The translations under genes and the position numbers were made by a program. The notes beneath the pieces were generated by a model. That model was given only the letters and a program-made list of their open reading frames with translations. It was not told the origin of the DNA and did not search any database. Source: Phoronis pallida (taxonomy: Eukaryota > Phoronida > Phoronidae). From it: a stretch of 10,916 nt of DNA. Where the stretch lies: contig JAOXYC010222016.1 of assembly GCA_028565715.1 (NCBI GenBank), positions 1 through 10,916 on the forward strand, in the 5' to 3' direction. This document shows positions 1 through 7,368 of the stretch, in pieces. The stretch's first letter is position 1. Every line of letters begins with the position of its first letter.

Positions 1-639
1 AAATTGATTTTTCTAGCATAATGATAGCATTGAAGACCATCTTAGAGTCCATTCAGAAATAGTTGCAAATACCTTTATAGCGTACTACCGTGTTTTAACG
101 GTTAAAACAACTTAACAGCAAAAACTGAATAGGTACAGGAACAGTCTCGGTTCGATTCCCTTGGATGATAAAACCTCGCTTTAGATTGCTCGAACGGGCA
201 CTTGCACAGGAGGCCCATAATCGCTCTCAGTAGACGGTGGATTCGGCATTTAGAGTTTACCTCGTACCAGTATTATTAAAGTCAACAATTTAGACATATG
301 TTCATGTTTTTATTTCTAGATGTTTTTGACCAAATATGTTGGTGAAAACTAAGTCAATGAGCTGACATGGTTGATAATTAACTGCAGGTCTTGGGTTGAC
401 CTTGTTCGATAGTATTGTCCATTTTGTTGATACACTGAGGCCTACTTATAGCTCTCGTGGTTATGAATATGTATTTATATATCAATATTAGCACTCGTGA
501 ATCCCATCCTAACATATAATCCCACCTTTATCAAGTTTACACTCACTTGAGGGTTGATAATGGCCTTCAGTTGAGATTATCAGATAGTACTGGACAATGG
601 TTGAAAGTATTTTTGTCATTCGATCGTTAGGGAATCATG
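1..639. other. Intergenic, no gene seen
   Basis: This AT-rich stretch has no long reading frame and no recognisable exon. A sequence matching the Pol III B-box consensus (GGTTCGATTCC) lies at about 149-159, but the bases around it do not form a T-arm stem and no A box sits at the right distance. I therefore do not call a tRNA or SINE here. Confidence 0.6.
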
Positions 640-1031
640 CCCGTAGCTAGCGGGGGGGGGGGGGCAACTGTCCCCCAGACATTTTTTATAAGAAGTGCCT
701 TTTTTAGAGGAAATATTAAAGTTGCCCGAATAGCAGTTTTAAGTAAAGTGCCTTTTTGAGCAAAAAAGAGCTCTTGCAACTGGTATTTCCATCAAATAGG
801 GCACTTGCGACTGTTAAAAAGGCACTTGCAACTGGTATTTCCATCAAAATGGCATTTGCAACTAGTATTTCCATAAAAAAGGCACTTTCATCCGTTTAAC
901 CTCAACAATTGTTTGCCTCGCCCCGCTCGGCAAAAATATACATTTGCACCCAAGCCTAAAATATGGCTCCGCTACTCATAAATGCTCTTTTCCCACCTGT
1001 TTACCCCCACACATTTAAAGCTAGCTACGGC
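640..1031. mobile_element. Probable non-autonomous element with terminal inverted repeats
   Basis: The left end (641-651, CCGTAGCTAGC) and right end (1020-1030, GCTAGCTACGG) are exact 11-bp inverted repeats about 380 bp apart. Just inside the left end is a run of 13 G (652-664) followed by CCCCC (672-676), which can pair with it. The right interior is pyrimidine-rich (ACCCCCAC near 1004-1011). The body has a 30-bp tandem repeat and, to its left, inverted copies of its AGTGCC core, so much of the element could fold on itself. There is no open reading frame, which suggests a MITE-like element moved in trans. No clear target-site duplication is visible, so the exact ends and the superfamily are unknown. 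That the inverted repeat is the element's end is inference. Confidence 0.55.
771..894. repeat. Degenerate 30-bp tandem repeat
   Basis: The unit is about 30 bp and reads GGCACTTGCAACTGGTATTT followed by CCATCAAAAA. Copies lie at 771-799 (first bases changed), 821-850 and 851-880. A shortened copy that lost the middle is at 800-820, and a partial copy is at 881-894. Two reverse-complement fragments of the same core (AAGTGCCTTTTT) sit just upstream, near 694-705 and 746-757. It is internal to the inverted-repeat element around it. Confidence 0.8.
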
Positions 1032-2564
1032 TATGGGGATTCTGAATACTGAAACAATGTGAAATATATGTATGACACCTGTTGGCGCATACGGCAAATA
1101 AAATATATACATAGTACGTATGGGATTCTCCGTAGAGGGCATTCGAAAACGTGCTGCTTTTTCAGATTATGCCCAAAAAGTAAACAAAAGGCGACGAAAG
1201 TGTTACGAACATCGTTTCATCAAATAACATCCCAACGCCAAATTTCAGTTTCTCGCAAAAATAGTCCCTAAGTCCACTTGATATCTTTTCTTATCTCTAG
1301 TTCTAGAGAGCTGATTCAACATGGGATATGATAAGTTATTATATATTATAGTGTTTAATATACGACATCATATCTCATCGACATCCGTTGTAAAGACGGG
1401 GAACATTGTTTTGAAGGGCGTCAGTTACAACACTTTAGATAAAATGACGTGTGTACCATAAATGTACTTTTGTGACTTAAACCCTTTACTGGCCAACTCA
1501 CAACACGATTTCAGTTCGCGGTGCAGTTGATCCAATGTGTTTCTGCAATACTTTTATAGAATTTTTCTTATTTTTTAAGAACACTTTTTTGTAAAAATAT
1601 GAATTCAATTGTTTGTACATACAGTTTTTAATTCACGTTTTTTAAACTCTCCAATCATTCATTTTAACTTAATTTATTTTAACCATTCGTTTTTAATCTT
1701 ATATTAATGTTTGTATAGTGCATAGAAATGCAATTATTTTGCACTTGAATCTTAATAAATTGTTATTATTATATTAATTGACCAATAATTACCTGGTTGC
1801 TGTTATGAAAAAACTCACTTTGAAACTCCCATTATTTCGAAGGACGACATATTTAAATAATGTTTTTTGTTTCAAGGGGTTAATTTGGGTTGAGAAACTG
1901 AAAACATGTGTAAAAGGATTTTCGTCAGATATGAAGTGATGTCATTACTTTGGTATTGGGAATTGATTCATCACATCGAATCCTTAGTTTATAAGATTTT
2001 TTGTTGCAGCCTCAGTTTTGATCCATAGCAATGATAACAGTAATTTAGGTCTTCTTATCTAATTGGCTTGTAAAATAAATTGACTTTTTGCATGTTGTAA
2101 AATGTAGTCAGATACCTTATCGGATAACCTGTTATTATCAGTAATAAAACACATTTATTAGAACTCTAAGTGGATCATTTTTAAATGCTAGGTTAGTCTA
2201 AGCTAATAAAAAATGTCTCTTTTATTGCATTTTAATATAGCGAGACCAAAAGCAATTGATATACTAACTATTATTAAGGTATAGCTTTTAAACACGATCA
2301 TTTATAGGAATTTAATGTTCATTGAAATAGCTTACTAGCTATATCAGTATATAGTCATGTACTATAAAAATCTATAAATGCCGGCCTTGAATACAAAAGT
2401 GACATCATACTTTAAAATTTACTTGGAGTGCAGTATTTTGGTTCCGTGGGTCTATGAACTATTAAACTACATCATAAATGTGAACATTTTAGTTGTATGT
2501 TTTTTGACCACCGTCACGTTTTCATTTTATGTTTATGATCTGGATAAAATACAAAGGCAAATAT
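1032..2564. other. Intergenic AT-rich DNA, no gene seen
   Basis: No supported gene lies here. The only frames are short and look random, with no family motif or good splice context. The stretch about 1550-1760 is very AT-rich with many T and A runs. Confidence 0.55.
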
Positions 2565-2578
2565 TTTGGGTGGGTGGT
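2565..2578. repeat. Target-site duplication, copy 1
   Basis: The 14 bases TTTGGGTGGGTGGT recur exactly at 2807-2820. The two copies bracket a 228-bp segment with a poly(A) tail next to this copy on the minus strand, the arrangement left by target-primed reverse transcription. Confidence 0.65.
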
Positions 2579-2806
2579 TTTTTTTGAAGATCTTTATTTT
2601 CCCAGAACTCAAATAAAGGGCAAGGTACGGGGTTGGGGCCCCGGACCTCGCCTTACAATGTACATGTAATAATAAGGATCTATTGCTTAACAAACAAACG
2701 AAAGACACACACACGCGCACACGCACACAGATCTACTTGAATATACGTTTTCAAATCCAAATTCTTATTAAATGCTTAGTTTTGCTGATAAGGTTTCCCA
2801 AAAAAG
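2579..2806 (-). mobile_element. Short retroposon copy (SINE or 5'-truncated LINE), minus strand
   Basis: Read on the minus strand, the segment ends with AATAAA (2598-2593), seven bases, then seven A directly against a 14-bp direct repeat. The other copy of the repeat abuts its 5' end at 2807. Exact flanking direct repeats plus a 3' A-tail with polyadenylation signal are the hallmarks of LINE-machinery retroposition. The interior has a GC-rich patch with GGGGCCCC (about 2630-2652) and a GT/GC-rich microsatellite. I see no tRNA-type A or B box and no reverse transcriptase frame, so a 5'-truncated LINE 3' end or a non-tRNA SINE are both possible. The perfect duplication suggests a fairly recent insertion, with the caveat that the repeated word is itself simple in sequence. 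Confidence 0.6.
2699..2730. repeat. AC/GC dinucleotide-rich microsatellite
   Basis: An imperfect CA tract interrupted by CG steps, following a short CAAA-type tract. It lies inside the retroposon copy. Confidence 0.7.
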
Positions 2807-2820
2807 TTTGGGTGGGTGGT
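2807..2820. repeat. Target-site duplication, copy 2
   Basis: Exact 14-base copy of 2565-2578. It abuts the 5' end of the minus-strand retroposon. The flanking bases differ from those of copy 1 on both sides, so the match is exactly 14 bases. Confidence 0.65.
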
Positions 2821-3579
2821 AAGTAGCCTTTATGTTTTTTTTTGGTATCTTTATAAAAAAATCACAATCAAGACGTCAGATTATTCAACCCTTCCCGTTA
2901 ATTACCCAATCTGAAAACTACGAGTATGTCACCTGGTCACTGACGGATTTTGATCGCTTTCTTATCCGGGCGAGTCCGCCCAACACAAACATACCGTTCA
3001 TATTAGAATTAGATGCAATAAATATAAAGTGTACTACAAACGCCTAAAGTACAACTATCAATACTTTTTTATTAAAAAATATCCTAATTTATTGACGTAT
3101 GTGTAAATACACCTACGTCAAAAATAAACATTGAAACATACCGTACTAAATCGTTTGACAAATATTGAAAATCGCACTCAAACTGCCTCAATGATCCCGG
3201 GTTGAATTGCATGTGCCTATTAAAATGTGTTATACATATCCAGAAATCGATCGATAAGTCTGTAGTTTATGTGGACAGTCGGTTATAAACGGTTTAACAC
3301 TCTGGATGTCGAGCGAGATGAGACGTGAATAATAGTAAGTAAGTTTTGATCACACATGCAACCAAATTAGTAGATTCGAGTATTTATCAAATAGACAGAA
3401 TATTATTGCAATCACTGACCATAGTCGTTATCTTTATATCAATTATATTCGAGCGAAAACCAAACGCTTGGGAAGCGGCATTGCCCGTGGCCACGCCCAC
3501 TGCAAGTGTGGAGCCCCAAACTCATTTATGCTTGACTTGCATTTTGAAGATGAAGTTAAAACAACATTATCGTTGTTCA
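2821..3579. other. Intergenic, no gene seen
   Basis: Two frames of 71-81 codons occur, but neither shows a recognisable domain. One conspicuous structure is an imperfect 30-bp palindrome at 3092-3121, with 14-base arms, one mismatch and a two-base centre. Its ends read TTGACGTA and TACGTCAA. Confidence 0.5.
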
Positions 3580-3660
3580 TCTAATATATAAGTATGAAAA
3601 TGTGTGTGTGTCCGTGTGTCCGTCTGTCGAGTGACTCAAAGTGACGAGGTGTGCATGTGT

Positions 3661-3697
3661 ACGGGGTGTGCGCGTGCGAAGCACGCGCACACCCCGT
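3661..3697. repeat. Perfect 17-bp stem hairpin with GAA loop
   Basis: The arms 3661-3677 and 3681-3697 are exact reverse complements, separated only by GAA (3678-3680). The core heptamer GCGAAGC (3676-3682) is known to form an exceptionally stable DNA mini-hairpin. It belongs to the first tandem unit of the Helitron. Copies in units 2 and 3 have the same core with mismatched outer arms. Confidence 0.9.
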
Positions 3698-3710
3698 GTC
3701 GCACGTGCAG

Positions 3711-3729
3711 TTCCGCGCGGAGCGCGGAA
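3711..3729. repeat. 8-bp stem hairpin with GGA loop
   Basis: The arms TTCCGCGC (3711-3718) and GCGCGGAA (3722-3729) pair perfectly around GGA. This is the second hairpin of tandem unit 1 and the only one of six whose loop is not GAA. Confidence 0.85.
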
Positions 3730-3916
3730 AGTTGGGAAAAGTCGTGGTTGGTCAAGGCAACGGGGTGAACACAGGGTTTGCACGTGCGAAGCACGCGCAC
3801 ACCCCGCACGGACAAGAGCGCGCGAAGCGCGGGAAACTGAAAGTCGGTAAAAGTCGAGGTGGGTCAAGGTAACGGGGTGTGCATGTTCATGGGGGGTGCA
3901 CGTGCGAAGCGCATAC

Positions 3917-3934
3917 CCCGCAGCGAAGCGCGGG
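3917..3934. terminator. Helitron 3' hairpin
   Basis: CCCGC pairs with GCGGG and the inner GC with GC around a GAA loop, leaving one bulged A (3922). It ends 8 bases before the terminal CTAG. In Helitrons a hairpin at this place is thought to mark the end of rolling-circle transposition. This one reuses the GCGAAGC core of the internal repeats. Confidence 0.65.
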
Positions 3935-3946
3935 TCACACATCTAG

Positions 3947-6088
3947 TTAATTTATAAATAAAGTATATTTATAATGTGACATGGTATTGCAGTACGATGC
4001 ATTTCCTCTCAGTGTCGTACTGCGCATGGACCAGTACTGTTATGAAGAGTGGTGTAACTTTTAATAATGCTATTCAATGAGAGGGTTGACCAACGTGCAA
4101 CGTTGTAGATTATTTCATACGTGGATAAATCAATAGAAAGGTACATGTATACATATGTATAGATCCGGGGTATATCCCTTTCATTCATATTACATTGCCT
4201 AAATGATATCGTGAATCATGACCTCTTTTGATGATGTGTGAGTCGGATCACATACCGAAAGGTAAATACATTTTGCATTTTAATAATGATTGCCTTTCCA
4301 TATCAACCCTTTGATAAACGCATTGGGACCATATAGGCCTACGCCACCCTGTGGGAGAGAGGAATCCAAGGCGGGCGAGGCCATCAATCCAGGGGCCCAC
4401 AATTCCTAGTGAGCCCCAGGAGTGAACACAGTGCAAGATATCAACCATGTAAAGTAAACTTCAGCGCAAATCGTAATGTACATGTACCTTTCGCCTCGGA
4501 AGAGACTGCGTGAGTGACGATAATTTTTTGCACACCTCCTTACATGTATTATACATATTTTTGAAACAAACATGGCCTAAAATGTTTGTTGATATATATA
4601 TATACCATTTTTAAACTTTGGCAGTTTCAAAGAAGCGTTTTAATTATCAAAATCATCCTACACAAACAGCTGGCTTTCTTGTAATCCTAGAGAGCTTAGA
4701 AACGTCCCCATTACTAGAACATGATAATCATAATAATTAAGCTTGCGAGGACAATCGATTTGGAGGCGGCCAGTGAAGCCTCAACTGAGAATTTTTAGCC
4801 CTTATAAATCTACGTACGCTATCGACTATCTGTCATGAACTAAGTAAGAATTATAATTTATTTGTTTTAAGGTATTTTTTGTTGATTTATGAGACAAAAA
4901 CTAATCAAAGTAGTTGATTTTAAGATGAGTCACGATTTAAAAGGCTCAAAGTACAGAAGTGTCAAATTAAAAATGGGTAGACATTTTTTATAGAATGGTA
5001 GTGGGTTTTGACCATTGGGCCCAAAACCAAGAGACCAACAGCTCCGCGACATCAACATCGTCGAGGGCTGAAGTGGAAATCAATTTCAAACGTGTTTTGC
5101 CTAGATTTGTTACGTAACAGGCTTTTTCGATCAATATTGCGGAACCGCTGGACCCGTGTTGCTATATTATATGTTGTGTTAATTTACACAAAGTTCATTG
5201 ACCAGACCACACGTGCTGCATGTGATCTGATGAATTCAATAATTTCATTCATCGATGTTAGTAGGTCTTTTTGATAAATTGGTGTGTCGAGCTACGTTTA
5301 AAAAAATGTTATTTGAGGAGAGGATATGAGGATTATATGATAAGTTAAATGAACTATGAATCGATCACCCTTGTGCCTATGTGAGGGGTGTTATTAAATT
5401 GTCTATGATTTCGTTTAGTGCAAAATTTAAAAGAGAGAACTGAGCTTGTCTAGGAGCAAATAAAAATAGATTTTGCCAAAAAATTCACAGGGATGAGAAG
5501 TATTTTGTGTTTCAAAGTCACAATATATTTTGTAATTATGGAATGTGTTTCAAACCTCGACACAGGCGATTGGCGGCTAACATCATGGGTGGAATTACTG
5601 AGATAATCAATGTACTCGCCTAATGCATGGTTACCATGAGTTTTTTATATTATAAATAGTCTCTTGATGTTTCGATTACCAGTCTCATATAAAAAACATC
5701 ATAGAATTGATCAAGAAAAAATACATATAGTAATAACTTAATATTTTGACGGTAATCCGACTGCGCTAATGGAACAAATGAGTTTGAATACAATCATATT
5801 GCAAATGAAACCAACTGGCCCTTATCGGCAATATAGCATAAAAAGAGGTTCTAGTCGATAAATTGGATATTCAAATTTTTCAAGAAAACAATAAAAACAT
5901 ATTTTATTTGATTTTTTTATTGACATCACCAATGCACTTTTTTTGTATCTCCTCTTATAAGTGATAAGGGTCAAATACATTTGTCACCCATTCCGTAATA
6001 AATAGTATATTAGTTCGTGTGTAATGATCCGAATATGTCAATGTACAAAAATGTTATCAAGTGACCTCTATGGATTAGACGATAGCTG
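3947..6088. other. Intergenic, no gene seen
   Basis: No supported exon lies in these 2.1 kb. A 9-bp perfect inverted repeat GCAGTACGA (3989-3997) / TCGTACTGC (4015-4023) sits 43 bases after the Helitron end. A short TA tract is at about 4592-4603, and a GC-richer patch at about 4330-4435 has no recognisable product on either strand. An AT-rich inverted repeat is at 5640-5650 / 5687-5697. The frame at 5008-5274 (plus) has no motif I recognise. Confidence 0.5.
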
Positions 6089-6111
6089 CGGAACACCTCG
6101 GCTATTTCCGT
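6089..6111 (+). repeat. 23-bp dispersed inverted repeat, copy 1
   Basis: This block (CGGAACACCTCGGC, then TATTTCCGT) matches the reverse complement of 8620-8642 at 22 of 23 positions. The outer side of both copies also has GTTATCA (6053-6059 here, TGATAAC at 8663-8669 there), at slightly different spacing. Both are probably fragments of one dispersed repeat family. Confidence 0.75.
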
Positions 6112-6119
6112 GACATCGG

Positions 6120-6353
6120 TTGGGACAATAGGTGGCGCGAATAGCAGTGCAAAACTGAGATCGGGTATTTTTTTCCAGGATGCATTCTTGCAATAAATTT
6201 TTTGTCTTGATAAAAGTACGAAATCCATGCTTTGAAATAAAGTTGGAACAAAAGGTAGCGTGAGTAGCAAATCCAAACTGAGATCGGGTATTTTTTCCAG
6301 GAATGCATTTTTGCAATAAAAAATTTGTCTTAATAAAAATATGAAATCATTTC
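6120..6353. repeat. Tandem duplication, 123-bp period
   Basis: Unit 1 starts at 6120 (TTGGGACAATAGGT) and unit 2 at 6243 (TTGGAACAAAAGGT). Both contain AACTGAGATCGGGTATTTTT followed by CCAGG, a TGCAATAAA-like stretch, TTTGTCTT and ATAAAA. They are similar over most of their length, with scattered substitutions and one- or two-base indels. Frames reading across both units on the minus strand are by-products: they repeat the same residues and have no known domain. Confidence 0.85.
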
Positions 6354-6702
6354 AGTTTTGATATAAAAAGAACTCGCCTTTAATAAACTGATAAATGGAG
6401 TTATTACTGACAAAAATTGTTTAAATTCTTGTTTTATTTTTCTTGCAAATGAGTCACTGGTTATTTTTGTTTTTATCACTCAAATTCAGCTGACCAAAAA
6501 TAAACTAGTTGAGGCAGATGACGGGACGTCAGAACTCAGGGGGCCATCTACAGTAACTTATTTGACCTTTTTTGACACATATTGTTCGGCGATGTTAGCA
6601 ATACACTCTTCTACTTTTTCAAATTATTTACACTCCAGAAACTCTAAATGCTATTAAGTTAATATGACATTTAGATTTGCACTTACGGCATACTATATGC
6701 TT
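6354..6702. other. Intergenic, no gene seen
   Basis: AT-rich sequence with no exon or structure I can support. Confidence 0.5.
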
Positions 6703-7044
6703 TTAAGTTAAAACTGCTATCTCTATTTGTTTACGGAAACTTGAATTAATAAACCCCGGGAAAACTTGTAGAGTAGTGCCGTCTGAAATTGATAGATAGA
6801 GCAACACCCCCGTACTGAAGTTTGCTGGGTCAATTATTTTAGCGAACGCTAACATATCCGGCAGTGAGTCACTCATGTTTTCTCTATGAAGGGAATACAG
6901 TTTCAGCAACTCTTGCCGAACATTACCGTCGGTAGACACATCACCGTTTCGCCTGGGAGAACCGTGTTGATTACCTGGATAGTGTTGTTTAATTGAGCTG
7001 TCGGTGTGCAAGTATACTCTCTCTCGCTCGGCCTCGCAACTCAT
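6703..7044 (-). CDS. Unrecognised 113-codon frame, possible first exon
   Basis: I do not recognise this product. The frame opens with an ATG in a fair context (A at -3) and is the longest non-repeat frame on the minus strand. The predicted protein is hydrophilic at first (Glu/Arg-rich, residues 4-9). It is then polar, with an amphipathic helical-looking stretch at about 43-70 (QELLKLYSLHRENMSD, then LPDMLAFAKII). The tail beyond about residue 85 looks less protein-like and may be intron read-through. A good donor (CCAG|GTAATC, GT at 6974-6973) would end the first exon at codon 24. Another possible donor is CC|GTAAAC near the end. It lies in a locally CpG-richer region and faces away from the candidate exon at 7333, so the two could share a divergent promoter. 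It has no signal peptide or membrane segment. A chance frame is a real alternative. Confidence 0.3.
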   Translation of the reverse strand: MSCEAERERVYLHTDSSIKQHYPGNQHGSPRRNGDVSTDGNVRQELLKLYSLHRENMSDSLPDMLAFAKIIDPANFSTGVLLYLSISDGTTLQVFPGFINSSFRKQIEIAVLT

Positions 7045-7124
7045 ACTGTCAGAGCTCGGTGCTTGGACGAACCTGTGTAGTCTGTGTCTATCTGTAGGCT
7101 CCCTCAGAATTCTTTGTCGTATGA

Positions 7125-7144
7125 ACCTACATGTACATGTAGGT
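7125..7144. repeat. Perfect 20-bp palindrome
   Basis: ACCTACATGT is followed by its exact reverse complement ACATGTAGGT. The core contains two overlapping TACATGTA words. The same word also occurs at 2661, 4142, 4479 and 4541, so it is a frequent element of this genome rather than specific to this site. Confidence 0.85.
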
Positions 7145-7332
7145 GTTATCGACGGGGTCTCTCTCTTTCTGTGACTCTCTCATCTGTGATCTGTGTTTGG
7201 ACGGTGTATCTCGACCCCGGGATCTCGACCATAGACAGTTGTGTATCATCTAGTTTCTACCTGTAATACACTTCGTTCGGTGTGAGGATTATTCAGTTTT
7301 CTTGAAGAAGGACCAGATCACTACGTGGAGTC

Positions 7333-7368
7333 ATGCCGTTTTGTGGATTATGCTGCTGCGGCCATGGG
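7333..7368 (+). CDS. Candidate Cys-rich first coding exon
   Basis: An ATG with G at -3 opens twelve codons, MPFCGLCCCGHG, directly followed by a GTAGGT splice donor at 7369. Four of the twelve residues are Cys, three of them consecutive, as in N-termini that carry palmitate. The exon would end in phase 0. The secure CAP exon at 9641 also opens in phase 0, so a splice would read into the basic GRKRNKNR and then the CAP domain without a stop. This makes it a possible alternative first exon of the CAP gene, about 2.3 kb upstream. It could equally start a separate gene whose next exon I cannot see, or be a chance ATG plus donor. No TATA box is evident; the upstream 300 bases are relatively CpG-rich. 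Confidence 0.3.

Larger units (their letters stand above)
3580..3946 (+). mobile_element. Non-autonomous Helitron (367 bp)
   Basis: The left end is A|TCTAATATATAA and the right end is CTAG|T. This is the canonical Helitron layout: 5' TC, 3' CTRR, inserted between A and T with no target-site duplication. A strong hairpin (3917-3934, stem CCCGC/GCGGG with inner GC/GC) ends 8 bases before CTAG, where Helitrons carry their 3' termination hairpin. The left end runs into a GTGTGTGTCCGT-type tract, as I recall for other animal Helitron and Helentron families. There is no Rep/helicase frame, so it depends on an autonomous relative. The element is far richer in GC than its surroundings. The interior is built of 113-bp tandem units full of hairpins. 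The class assignment rests on the ends and could be tested by finding empty sites. Confidence 0.7.
3626..3946. repeat. About 113-bp tandem repeat, 2.8 copies, hairpin-rich
   Basis: Units begin with GTCG at 3626, 3741 and 3853, giving lengths of 115, 112 and 94 bases (the last cut by the Helitron end). Each unit has a GGTCAAGG-like box, an ACGGGGTG-like box, and a first hairpin centred on GTGCGAAGC followed by an ACCCCG arm. A second hairpin then carries a GCGCGG arm. In the first unit the second hairpin loop is GGA instead of GAA. The units have diverged by substitutions and small indels, mostly in the spacers. Confidence 0.8.

Noticed and set aside
149-159. Exact Pol III B-box consensus
   Set aside because: The flanking bases do not pair into a T-stem, no acceptor partner or A box is present, and no cloverleaf forms.
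2514-2726. 70-codon minus-strand frame
   Set aside because: It reads through the tail and microsatellite of the retroposon copy and across its target duplication, so it is not a gene.
2832-3047. 71-codon plus-strand frame starting in a T-run
   Set aside because: The starting Phe run comes from poly-T. The rest shows no family resemblance.
3577-3942. 121-codon minus-strand frame rich in Arg, His and Thr, plus two overlapping plus-strand frames
   Set aside because: They lie wholly within the hairpin tandem repeats of the Helitron. High GC removes stop codons, and the residues simply repeat with the units.
4248-4448. 66-codon minus-strand frame in a GC-richer patch
   Set aside because: No domain, no convincing splice context, and the length is within chance expectation.
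5008-5274. 88-codon plus-strand frame with a basic start and a hydrophobic stretch
   Set aside because: It has no ATG start, no motif I recognise and no supporting splice sites, so it fits a chance frame.
6010-6316. Three overlapping minus-strand frames with repeated KKYPIS / KNTRSQF-like peptides
   Set aside because: The peptide repeats come from the 123-bp DNA duplication read in several frames. No frame is favoured and no domain is seen.
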